From assembly GCA_947457975.1 (NCBI GenBank), contig CANGYC010000160.1:1-5786 (forward strand): a DNA stretch of 5,786 bases, read 5' to 3'. Positions 1 to 5,786 of the stretch are shown one piece after another; within the stretch, counting starts at the first letter, position 1; the number at the start of each line of letters is the position of its first letter. The translations under genes and the position numbers were made by a program. The notes beneath the pieces are model-generated. The model ran no database searches, was not told the DNA's origin, and saw only the letters and a program-made list of their open reading frames with translations. This DNA comes from Comamonadaceae bacterium. GTDB taxonomy: Bacteria > Pseudomonadota > Gammaproteobacteria > Burkholderiales > Burkholderiaceae_C.

Positions 1-1
1 C

Positions 2-196
2 AAAGACAAGGCCCAAGCCGAGCAGGACGCTGGGGAAAAAGTCAGTCTTTCCGCCCCGGCCGAAGAATCCGTGGCACAGTGGCGACCCGATGCCGAACCG
101 GCACCTGAACCAAATTGCCCTGATGCCGACCCTGATCTGCGATTGCAACAAGACCCTGCCCCTGGACCCCAAGGCCCTGGGGACGGCGCTCGATGA
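2..196 (+). CDS. C-terminal tail of a DUF3306-type FDH-accessory protein (5' end outside window)
   Basis: An open frame enters from the left edge and stops at TGA 194-196, giving about 64 residues. The tail is acidic and rich in Ala, Pro and Asp/Glu, and it ends with an Asp-rich stretch followed by LRLQQDPAPGPQGPGDGAR. This low-complexity, hydrophilic C-terminus with a D-x-D-L-R-L-Q element resembles what I remember of DUF3306 proteins, which sit directly upstream of the polyferredoxin in betaproteobacterial formate dehydrogenase loci. Function is unknown. No domain core lies within the window, so the identification leans on context and the tail motif. The reading frame runs 74 nt into the next gene, which suggests translational coupling. 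Alternative: the frame could be a chance extension in GC-rich DNA, but the family-like ending and lack of any other upstream coding frame argue against it. Confidence 0.6.
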   Translation, partial: KDKAQAEQDAGEKVSLSAPAEESVAQWRPDAEPAPEPNCPDADPDLRLQQDPAPGPQGPGDGAR

Positions 197-2222
197 GCCG
201 CTGAAGGCCCACACCAGCCTGTGCCGGCGCGAGGCCGGTGCCTTCCAGCAAGCCCTGCAGCAGGGCCAGTCCCTGGTGGTGGCCTGCACCCAAGAACAGG
301 CCTTGTTCACCGAACTGGCCGAACAGACCGAGCGGCCCTCCGGCGGCGGTGCCTGGGCGCCGATGCGCTTTGTCAACATCCGCGAGACCGCCGGCTGGAG
401 CAGCGAGGGCCGCGCTGCCACGCCCAAGATGGCGGCCCTGCTGGCCGCCGCCCGCCTGCCCGAACCCGAGCCCGTGGCCACCGTGAGCTACCAGAGCCAG
501 GGTCGGCTGCTGGTGATCGGCGGCCTGGACGAGGCTGAGCGCCTGGCCGCCAGCCTGGGCGATGTGCTGCAGGTCACGCTGTTCGCACGGGGCGGCGCGG
601 GCGCGCAGGCCCGCAGGCATCCGGTGCTGGCCGGGCGCATCGACCGCTTGACCGGCTGGCTGGGCTCCTTCGAGCTGGCCTGGACCCAGGACAACCCCAT
701 CGACCTTGATCTCTGCACGCGCTGCAATGCCTGCATTGCCGCCTGCCCGGAAGGCGCCATTGGCTTTGATTACCAGGTCAACCTGGAGGCCTGCCGCGGC
801 CACCGCGCCTGCGTGAAGGCCTGTGATGCGGCCGGGGCCATCGACTTTGCCCGTCAGCCCATGGCCTCCAAAGAGACCTTCGACCTGGTGCTGGACCTGC
901 GCGAGCAGCCCGCCTTCCTGCAGCACGCCAAGCCCCAGGGCTACCTTCACCTGCCGTCCGGGGCCTCGGCCGAGGCGCGCCTGGACACCGTGCTCAAGCT
1001 GCGCGGCCTGGTCGGCGAGTTTGAAAAACCCAAGTTTTTTGCCTACAAGTCCAAGCTCTGCGCCCACAGCCGCAACCAGACCGTGGGCTGCAGCGCCTGC
1101 ATCGACATCTGCTCGGCCCAGGCCGTGAGTTCGGACAAAGCGCGCCAGCAGATTGTCGTCAACCCCAAGCTGTGCGTGGGCTGCGGTGCCTGCACCACTG
1201 CCTGCCCCACCGGCGCGCTGACCTACGCCTACCCGGCCCCGGATGAGCAGGGCCGCAAGCTCAAGACCCTGCTGGGCGCCTATGCGCGCGCCGGTGGCCG
1301 CGATGCGGTGCTCCTGCTGCACTCGCAGGAGCGCGGTCAGGCCCTGATTGAGGAACTCGGCCGCGCTGCCCGCGTGGGCGCGGCCCAGGGTGTGCCGACC
1401 CAGGTGATTCCGGTGGCCCTGTGGCACACCGCCAGCACCGGCATCGACCTGTGGCTCAGCGCCGTGGCCGGCGGGGCGCGCCATGTGGCGGTGCTCTCCA
1501 CCGATGAGGAGGCCCCGCAGTACCTGGAGGCGCTGCAGCAGCAAATGGATGTGGCTCAGGCCATCCTGACCGGCCTGGGCTATGAAGGCGTGCATTTGAG
1601 CCTGCTGCGCGCCAGCCACCCAAGCGACCTCGACCAGCACCTGGCTCTGCTGCCCACCCGCCTGGGCGCAGTGCCGGCCCAAAGCGCGCGCTTTGCGGTG
1701 CTGCCCGACAAGCGCCCCACGCTGGAGCTGGCCCTGGACCACCTGATCGAGCAGGCCCGCCTGCGTCCCGAGGTGATCGACCTGCCGCAGGGCTCGCCCC
1801 TTGGCAGCATCGCTGTGAACGCCGACAAGTGCACCCTGTGCCTGTCCTGTGTCGGTGCTTGCCCGGCCAGTGCGTTGCAGGACAACACCGAGCGGCCGCA
1901 GCTGCGCTTCATCGAGAAGAACTGCGTGCAGTGCGGCCTGTGCGCCAGCACCTGCCCCGAACAGGCGATCAGCCTGCAGCCACGCCTGTCACTGGCCCCC
2001 GAGCGCAAGCAGGCCCGCGTCCTGCATGAGACCGAACCCTTCGGCTGCATCCGCTGCGGCAAGCCCTTTGGTACGCTGCAGGGCATCGAGGCCATGCTTG
2101 GCCGGCTGGGCGGCCACCCGATGTTCCAGGGCAAGGCCCTGGAGCGCCTGAAGATGTGTGGGGATTGCCGAGTGATCGACGTCTACACCGCCGACAACGA
2201 AACCAAGATCACCGACCTATGA
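123..2222 (+). CDS. FDH-associated polyferredoxin (multi-cluster 4Fe-4S protein, 699 aa)
   Basis: A large soluble iron-sulfur protein with no signal peptide or membrane segment, so probably cytoplasmic. Residues 1-175 form an N-terminal region with a C6-x-C8 pair, C34 and C55, and a hydrophobic strand-like GRLLVIGG at about 127. Ferredoxin-type groups follow: C198/201/204/208; C224-x2-H227-x2-C230-x3-C234, where His stands at the usual second Cys position; C313/323/326/330; C351/354/357/361; C570/573/576/580; and C601/604/607/611. Residues about 385-515 are a Cys-free alpha/beta-looking segment between the ferredoxin pairs. The C-terminus has C642-x2-C645 and C679-x2-C682, a possible extra metal site. 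ATG 123 is chosen over ATG 90 because MPTLICDCN matches the remembered family N-terminus; neither has a clear Shine-Dalgarno. Translation is probably coupled to the overlapping upstream gene, and the stop overlaps the chaperone start (ATGA). The role is unproven: cofactor assembly or electron supply for formate dehydrogenase is inferred from position only. Confidence 0.88.
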   Translation: MPTLICDCNKTLPLDPKALGTALDEPLKAHTSLCRREAGAFQQALQQGQSLVVACTQEQALFTELAEQTERPSGGGAWAPMRFVNIRETAGWSSEGRAATPKMAALLAAARLPEPEPVATVSYQSQGRLLVIGGLDEAERLAASLGDVLQVTLFARGGAGAQARRHPVLAGRIDRLTGWLGSFELAWTQDNPIDLDLCTRCNACIAACPEGAIGFDYQVNLEACRGHRACVKACDAAGAIDFARQPMASKETFDLVLDLREQPAFLQHAKPQGYLHLPSGASAEARLDTVLKLRGLVGEFEKPKFFAYKSKLCAHSRNQTVGCSACIDICSAQAVSSDKARQQIVVNPKLCVGCGACTTACPTGALTYAYPAPDEQGRKLKTLLGAYARAGGRDAVLLLHSQERGQALIEELGRAARVGAAQGVPTQVIPVALWHTASTGIDLWLSAVAGGARHVAVLSTDEEAPQYLEALQQQMDVAQAILTGLGYEGVHLSLLRASHPSDLDQHLALLPTRLGAVPAQSARFAVLPDKRPTLELALDHLIEQARLRPEVIDLPQGSPLGSIAVNADKCTLCLSCVGACPASALQDNTERPQLRFIEKNCVQCGLCASTCPEQAISLQPRLSLAPERKQARVLHETEPFGCIRCGKPFGTLQGIEAMLGRLGGHPMFQGKALERLKMCGDCRVIDVYTADNETKITDL

Positions 2223-2836
2223 GCGATCTCATCGGCAACACCGCCGCCCTGGACGAGGAAACCGCCCGCGCCGATCTGTACGGCCTGCTGGCCCAGCTGT
2301 ATTACGCGCCGCCGGCGCCCGATTTCCTGGCCTCCCTGCGCGCCGCACCCACGGATGCGCCCACGGCCGGGGGCTTTCTGGAGGCGCCCTGGCGCGAACT
2401 GGTGAGCACCTGCCAGGCCCTGACTGACGCCGAGATCGCCGCCGAGCATGAAGCCCTGTTCGGAGGCCTGGGTAAACCCGAGGTCTACCTTTTCGGCTCG
2501 CACTACCTCAGCGGCTTTCTCAACGAGCGGCCCCTGGTCCAGCTGCGCGAAGATCTGGCCGCCCTGGGCCTGGCCCGCGACGAGCAGCTGCCGGAAACCG
2601 AGGACCACTTTGCCTGCGTCTGCGAGGTCATGCGCTACCTGATCGCCGGCGACGACGTGGCTGTCGCCAACTTGACTCGGCAGCGCGAGTTCTACACCCG
2701 CCATGTGCAGCCCTGGGCCCATGACATGTGCGATGCCCTGGCCGCCCACCCCAGAGCCCGCTTCTACGCCAGCCTGGCCGCCTTCACGCGCGCCTTCCTG
2801 GACGTGGAGCAGCAGGGCTTTGACATGCTCGATTGA
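2219..2836 (+). CDS. TorD/DmsD-family molybdoenzyme chaperone (205 aa)
   Basis: A predicted cytoplasmic, all-helical chaperone of the TorD/DmsD (NarJ-like) family. Members bind the twin-arginine signal or the apo-form of molybdenum enzymes and hold them until the cofactor is inserted. The sequence shows the family hallmark E-x-x-D-H as E126-T-E-D129-H130, followed by a hydrophobic helix. Before it lies the segment LFGGLGKPEVYLFGSHYLSG, which resembles the chaperones encoded beside FDH genes. The length is normal for the family, and I see no truncation. The start ATG 2219 overlaps the polyferredoxin stop (ATGA), which points to translational coupling. The frame is also open further upstream to 2156, but that extension lies wholly inside the preceding gene and is not needed. 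The likely client is FdhA, encoded two genes downstream. The small Tat protein between them is a second possible client. Confidence 0.88.
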   Translation: MSDLIGNTAALDEETARADLYGLLAQLYYAPPAPDFLASLRAAPTDAPTAGGFLEAPWRELVSTCQALTDAEIAAEHEALFGGLGKPEVYLFGSHYLSGFLNERPLVQLREDLAALGLARDEQLPETEDHFACVCEVMRYLIAGDDVAVANLTRQREFYTRHVQPWAHDMCDALAAHPRARFYASLAAFTRAFLDVEQQGFDMLD

Positions 2837-2866
2837 TGGATGTGCAAAGACCGCATCAATTTTTTT
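2832..2866 (+). terminator. Possible weak intrinsic terminator or attenuator hairpin at the chaperone stop codon
   Basis: ATTGATG at 2832-2838 and CATCAAT at 2854-2860 form a perfect 7-bp inverted repeat with a 15-nt loop, followed by a T run through 2866. The left arm contains the chaperone stop codon TGA. The stem is AT-rich and the loop large, so termination would be weak. It may give partial read-through to the structural genes rather than a full stop. The right-arm T-tract is also conspicuous because the surrounding DNA is GC-rich. Confidence 0.35.
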
Positions 2867-2910
2867 CAATTGGCTGAGTCAGACCTGTTTCCCATGCGAC
2901 TTTCCCTAGT

Positions 2911-2937
2911 TGTATACCCATGAAGGGATGGGGTACA
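2911..2937. promoter_or_regulatory. Imperfect dyad upstream of the small Tat protein gene (possible operator or leader hairpin)
   Basis: TGTA-TA-CCCAT (2911-2921) is mirrored by ATGGG-G-TACA (2928-2937) around the loop GAAGGG. This gives 5 bp, a TA/G internal mismatch, then 4 more bp. It lies in the only non-coding gap of the window, about 40-70 nt ahead of the next start codon. That is where a promoter, a regulator site or a 5' leader structure for the structural genes would sit. The left arm contains TACCCAT, which fits the NarL/NarP heptamer consensus TACYYMT, but the paired arm has an extra G and the spacing is not the classical 7-2-7. No convincing sigma-70 pair was found; TTGTAT (2910) with TACATT (2934) at 18-nt spacing is a weak candidate. 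Confidence 0.3.
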
Positions 2938-2983
2938 TTGTTCTGGACAAGAGACCGTCTCCGTTTTCAGGAATACCCATGAA
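2915..2983 (+). repeat. Ten-nt direct repeat TACCCATGAA, two copies
   Basis: TACCCATGAA occurs exactly at 2915-2924 and again at 2974-2983, 59 nt apart start to start. The second copy covers the start codon of the small Tat protein gene, and the first lies in the left arm of the dyad. The repeat itself is plain in the sequence. Whether it is a tandem regulator site, a duplicated translation-initiation segment or chance is not known. Confidence 0.45.
2969..2973 (+). promoter_or_regulatory. Ribosome binding site for the small Tat protein
   Basis: AGGAA at 2969-2973 lies 5 nt before ATG 2979. It supports this start over the longer in-frame TTG at 2910, which would place about 23 extra residues before the twin-arginine signal. 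Confidence 0.6.
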
Positions 2984-3182
2984 ACACACCTCTTCCTCCC
3001 TTTCCAGGCGCGCCGTGTTTGCCGGTGCGGGCACTGCCGGCGCGCTGGCCGCCGTGGCCAGCCTGCTGCCCGCCGCACGTGAAGCCACGCCGGCTGCCCC
3101 GGTGATCGCTCCTCCGGAGAAGGGTGGCGGCTACCACTTGAGCGAGCACGTCCAGCGCTACCTCAAGACCACCCGCATCTGA
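2979..3182 (+). CDS. Small twin-arginine protein of the FDH region (67 aa)
   Basis: A short protein of the type annotated as 'formate dehydrogenase region TAT target'. Residues 1-8 are polar, then S9-R10-R11-A-V-F14 gives a twin-arginine motif, followed by an Ala/Gly-rich hydrophobic stretch to about residue 30 (GAGTAGALAAVASLLPAA). The remaining tail has a Pro/Ala linker, then GGGYHLSEHVQRYLKTTRI. The Y-H-L-S-E-H-V-x-x-Y-x-x-T-x-R ending matches my recollection of the conserved tail in this family. No Cys or cofactor motif is present. It is probably sent through the Tat system, or held in the membrane by its signal as an anchor. It sits between the chaperone and the catalytic subunit and only 22 nt before fdhA, so co-expression with fdhA is likely. 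Biochemical function is unknown; a small subunit or a Tat escort of FDH are possibilities. Confidence 0.82.
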   Translation: MKHTSSSLSRRAVFAGAGTAGALAAVASLLPAAREATPAAPVIAPPEKGGGYHLSEHVQRYLKTTRI

Positions 3183-3194
3183 TCCCTGGTCCTC

Positions 3195-3198
3195 GGAG
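3195..3198 (+). promoter_or_regulatory. Ribosome binding site deciding the fdhA start
   Basis: GGAG at 3195-3198 (GGAGAA to 3200) sits 6 nt before ATG 3205. It favours this start over the in-frame ATG 3301, which immediately precedes the twin-arginine motif and has no purine-rich site upstream. Confidence 0.65.
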
Positions 3199-3204
3199 AA
3201 CCCT

Positions 3205-5786
3205 ATGTTGTTGACCAAGAAATCCAGCGCTGCCTCCGGCGGCTCTTCATCGCACCTCGTGCAACGCTTGCAGCGGGGCCTGGCGCACGCCGTGCCCACC
3301 ATGGATCGCCGTGGCTTCCTACGCCGCTCCGGCCTGGGCGTGGGTGCCGGCTTGGCGGCCACGTCCCTGACTCTGGTCAAGAAGGCCGAAGCCGGCTCCG
3401 GCGCAGCCCTTGAAGGCAAGGGCAAGATCGAGGTCAAGCGCACTGTGTGCACCCACTGCTCGGTGGGATGCGCGGTGGATGCCGTGGTCGAAAACGGCGT
3501 GTGGATCCGCCAGGAGCCCGTGTTCGATTCCCCCATTAACCTCGGCGCCCACTGCGCCAAGGGTGCCGCCCTGCGTGAGCACGGCCACGGCGAGTACCGC
3601 CTGCGCTACCCGATGAAGCTGGTCAACGGCAAGTACGAGCGCATCAGCTGGGACAAGGCCATCAATGAGATCACCGAAAGAATGCAGGCGCTGCGCAAGG
3701 AAAGCGGCCCTGACTCGGTGTACTGGGTGGGTTCCTCCAAGCACAACAACGAGCAGGCTTATCTGCTGCGCAAGTTCGTCAGCTTCTGGGGCAGCAACAA
3801 CTGCGACCACCAGGCCCGCATCTGCCACTCCACCACGGTCGCTGGCGTCGCCAACACCTGGGGCTATGGTGCGATGACCAACTCGTACAACGACATGCAG
3901 AACAGCAAGCTGGCGTTGTACATCGGCTCCAATGCGGCGGAAGCCCATCCGGTGTCCATGCTGCACATGCTGCATGCCAAGGAAAACGGCGCGCGCATGA
4001 TCGTGGTCGATCCGCGCTTTACCCGCACCGCCGCCCGCGCGCACCAGCATGTGCGCATCCGCTCCGGCTCGGACATTCCCTTCCTGTTCGGTGTGATGCA
4101 TCACATCTTCAAGAACGGCTGGGAAGACAAGAAGTACATCGCCGACCGCGTCTGGGGCATGGAGAAGGTGCGCGAGGAGGTCCTGGCCAAGTGGACACCG
4201 GACAAGGTTGAAGAAGCCTGCGGCGTGCCTGAGGCCGTGGTGTTCGGCATTGCCAAGCAAATGCACGAGCATCGTCCCGGCACCATCGTGTGGTGCATGG
4301 GCCAGACCCAGCACACCATCGGCAACGCCATCGTGCGTGCCTCTTGCCTGCTGCAACTCGCACTGGGCAATATTGGTGTCTCCGGCGGCGGCGCCAACAT
4401 CTTCCGGGGCCACGACAACGTGCAGGGCGCCACCGATGTGGGCCCCAACCCCGACTCCCTGCCCGGCTACTACGGCCTGGCCGAAGGCTCCTGGAAGCAC
4501 TTTGCCAAGGTCTGGGGCGTGGACTTCGAATGGATCAAGGGCCGCTTCTCGGCCCCGGCCATGATGGGCAAGCCCGGCATCACCGTCTCCCGCTGGATCG
4601 ACGGTGTGCTCGAGAAGAACGAAAACATCGACCAGGATCCCAACCTGCGTGGCGTGTTCTTCTGGGGTCATGCTCCGAACTCGCAGACCCGCGGCCTTGA
4701 GATGAAGCGCGCGATGGACAAGCTGGACCTGCTGGTGGTGGTGGATCCCTACCCCTCGGCCACGGCAGCCATGGCCGCCATGCCTGGCAAGTCCGAAGAC
4801 CTCAACCCCAACCGCGCGGTCTACCTGCTGCCGGCGGCCACGCAGTTCGAGACCTCGGGCTCCTGCACCGCCTCCAACCGCTCCATCCAGTGGCGCGAGA
4901 AGGTGATCGAGCCGCTGTGGGAGAGCCGCAGCGACCACATGATCATGTACCAGCTGGCACAGAAGCTGGGCTTCGACAAGGAGTTGGTCAAGAACTTCAA
5001 GATGCAGAAGGTCAAGGGCATGGACGAGCCCGTGATCGAGGACATCCTGCGCGAGATCAACAAGTCGGTCTGGACCATCGGCTACACGGGCCAGTCGCCC
5101 GAGCGCCTGAAGGCCCACATGCGCAATATGCATCTGTTCGACGTCAAGACCTTGAAGTGCAAGGCCGGCGTGGACAAGGAAACCGGCTACGACATGTCGG
5201 GTGACTTCTTCGGCCTGCCCTGGCCGTGCTGGGGTACCGCTCAGATCAAGCACCCCGGCTCGCCCAACCTCTACGACACCTCCAAGCACGTCATGGAAGG
5301 CGGCGGTAACTTCCGCGCCAACTTCGGTGTGGAGCGCGAGGGTAAGAGCCTGCTGGCCGCTGACGGTTCGCACTCCAAGGGCGCCGAGATCACCACGGGC
5401 TACCCCGAGTTCGACCACGTGCTGCTCAAGAAGCTGGGCTGGTGGGGCGACTTGAGCGCCGAAGAGCAGGCTGCGGCCGAAGGCAAGAACTGGAAGACCG
5501 ACCCCACGGGTGCCATCATCCGCGTGGCCCTCAAGCATGGTTGCCACCCCTTCGGCAATGCCCGCGCGCGGGCCGTGGTCTGGAACTTCCCGGATCCCAT
5601 CCCCCAGCACCGCGAGGCGCTGTACTCCACCCGCCCCGACCTGGTGGCCAAGTACCCCTCGCACGACGACCGCAAAGCCTTCTGGCGTCTGCCCACGCTC
5701 TTCAAGACCGTGCAGAACAAGGCTGTGCAAGACAAGCTGCACGAGAAATTCCCTCTGATCCTGACCTCCGGCCGCCTGGTCGAGTA
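3205..5786 (+). CDS. fdhA: Formate dehydrogenase catalytic (alpha) subunit, Tat-exported, Cys-type; 3' end outside window
   Basis: Bis-MGD molybdenum/tungsten oxidoreductase that oxidises formate to CO2. The frame runs open to the right edge (860 codons); the family totals about 950-1000 residues, so the C-terminal MGD-binding domain is mostly missing. A 32-residue leader precedes the twin-arginine motif D34-R35-R36-G-F38-L39 and a hydrophobic stretch, indicating folded export to the periplasm. The 4Fe-4S site is C82-x2-C85-x3-C89-x27-C117, with K119 placed like the conserved Lys between cluster and MGD. The metal ligand is C207, next to catalytic H208 (QARICHSTTV), where E. coli FdnG has selenocysteine. 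R401 in FRGHDNVQG corresponds to the active-site Arg. GSNAAEAHP (from 241) and DPRFTRTAA (from 269) are typical MGD-binding segments shared with FdnG. The nearby chaperone probably serves this protein. Other DMSO-reductase relatives such as nitrate reductase are unlikely given the FDH-specific motifs. Confidence 0.95.
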   Translation, partial: MLLTKKSSAASGGSSSHLVQRLQRGLAHAVPTMDRRGFLRRSGLGVGAGLAATSLTLVKKAEAGSGAALEGKGKIEVKRTVCTHCSVGCAVDAVVENGVWIRQEPVFDSPINLGAHCAKGAALREHGHGEYRLRYPMKLVNGKYERISWDKAINEITERMQALRKESGPDSVYWVGSSKHNNEQAYLLRKFVSFWGSNNCDHQARICHSTTVAGVANTWGYGAMTNSYNDMQNSKLALYIGSNAAEAHPVSMLHMLHAKENGARMIVVDPRFTRTAARAHQHVRIRSGSDIPFLFGVMHHIFKNGWEDKKYIADRVWGMEKVREEVLAKWTPDKVEEACGVPEAVVFGIAKQMHEHRPGTIVWCMGQTQHTIGNAIVRASCLLQLALGNIGVSGGGANIFRGHDNVQGATDVGPNPDSLPGYYGLAEGSWKHFAKVWGVDFEWIKGRFSAPAMMGKPGITVSRWIDGVLEKNENIDQDPNLRGVFFWGHAPNSQTRGLEMKRAMDKLDLLVVVDPYPSATAAMAAMPGKSEDLNPNRAVYLLPAATQFETSGSCTASNRSIQWREKVIEPLWESRSDHMIMYQLAQKLGFDKELVKNFKMQKVKGMDEPVIEDILREINKSVWTIGYTGQSPERLKAHMRNMHLFDVKTLKCKAGVDKETGYDMSGDFFGLPWPCWGTAQIKHPGSPNLYDTSKHVMEGGGNFRANFGVEREGKSLLAADGSHSKGAEITTGYPEFDHVLLKKLGWWGDLSAEEQAAAEGKNWKTDPTGAIIRVALKHGCHPFGNARARAVVWNFPDPIPQHREALYSTRPDLVAKYPSHDDRKAFWRLPTLFKTVQNKAVQDKLHEKFPLILTSGRLVE

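Noticed and set aside
90..122. ATG 90 as the polyferredoxin start
   Set aside because: The 11 extra residues (MPNRHLNQIAL) look unlike the family N-terminus, there is no ribosome binding site, and MPTLICDCN at 123 is the remembered conserved start.
42..1742. 566-residue open frame on the minus strand across the polyferredoxin
   Set aside because: Low-complexity Gly/Ala/Gln/His composition and complete overlap with a gene full of conserved Cys motifs mark it as a shadow.
2833..2859. FNR-like TTGAT...ATCAA half-sites
   Set aside because: The half-sites are 17 nt apart, whereas the FNR box needs a 4-nt spacer. They fit better as the arms of the hairpin at the chaperone stop.
2183..2869. 228-residue minus-strand frame opposite the chaperone
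   Set aside because: It covers the TorD-family gene almost exactly and has no motif or plausible start signal of its own.
2874..2882. CTGAGTCAG palindrome in the spacer
   Set aside because: Nine bases with an odd centre are too short to separate from chance, and the flanks do not extend the symmetry.
3319..5742. 807-residue open frame on the minus strand across fdhA
   Set aside because: It mirrors the strongly supported fdhA codons. It is rich in His, Val, Gly, Leu and Ala as expected for an antisense shadow in GC-rich DNA, and shows no recognisable motif.

Overview
The window reads as part of a formate dehydrogenase (FDH) locus from a high-GC betaproteobacterium. Burkholderiales, and Comamonadaceae-like organisms in particular, are the best guess. 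This rests on the GC-rich codon use, on the remembered gene order of FDH loci in that group, and on how closely the catalytic subunit resembles the 'formate dehydrogenase alpha subunit' of those bacteria. It is recall from sequence, not a database search. All genes lie on the + strand.

Layout: (1) positions 2-196 hold the C-terminal tail of a DUF3306-type protein that begins upstream of the window. (2) A 699-residue cytoplasmic polyferredoxin (123-2222) overlaps that tail by 74 nt. It carries six ferredoxin-type Cys groups plus extra Cys pairs at its N and C termini. (3) A TorD/DmsD-family chaperone (2219-2836) overlaps it by ATGA. (4) A 142-nt spacer, visibly more AT-rich than the genes, contains a hairpin with a T-tract at the chaperone stop codon, an imperfect dyad and a 10-nt direct repeat. 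(5) A 67-residue twin-arginine small protein follows (2979-3182). (6) The molybdenum/tungsten-bis-MGD catalytic subunit FdhA (3205 to beyond the right edge) uses Cys in place of selenocysteine and carries its own twin-arginine signal. The electron-transfer (4Fe-4S) and membrane cytochrome b subunits would be expected just downstream.

How they fit together: FdhA is folded and loaded with cofactor in the cytoplasm, probably with help from the TorD-like chaperone, and exported by the Tat pathway to oxidise formate on the periplasmic side. The polyferredoxin, the DUF3306 protein and the small Tat protein are FDH-associated but functionally uncharacterised as far as I know. The polyferredoxin lacks any signal peptide, so it probably acts in the cytoplasm, either in assembly or sulfur/electron supply for FDH or in an electron-transfer branch. 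No mobile elements, CRISPR arrays, tRNAs or rRNAs were seen. The window is a known type of locus with poorly understood accessory proteins, not a clearly new system.
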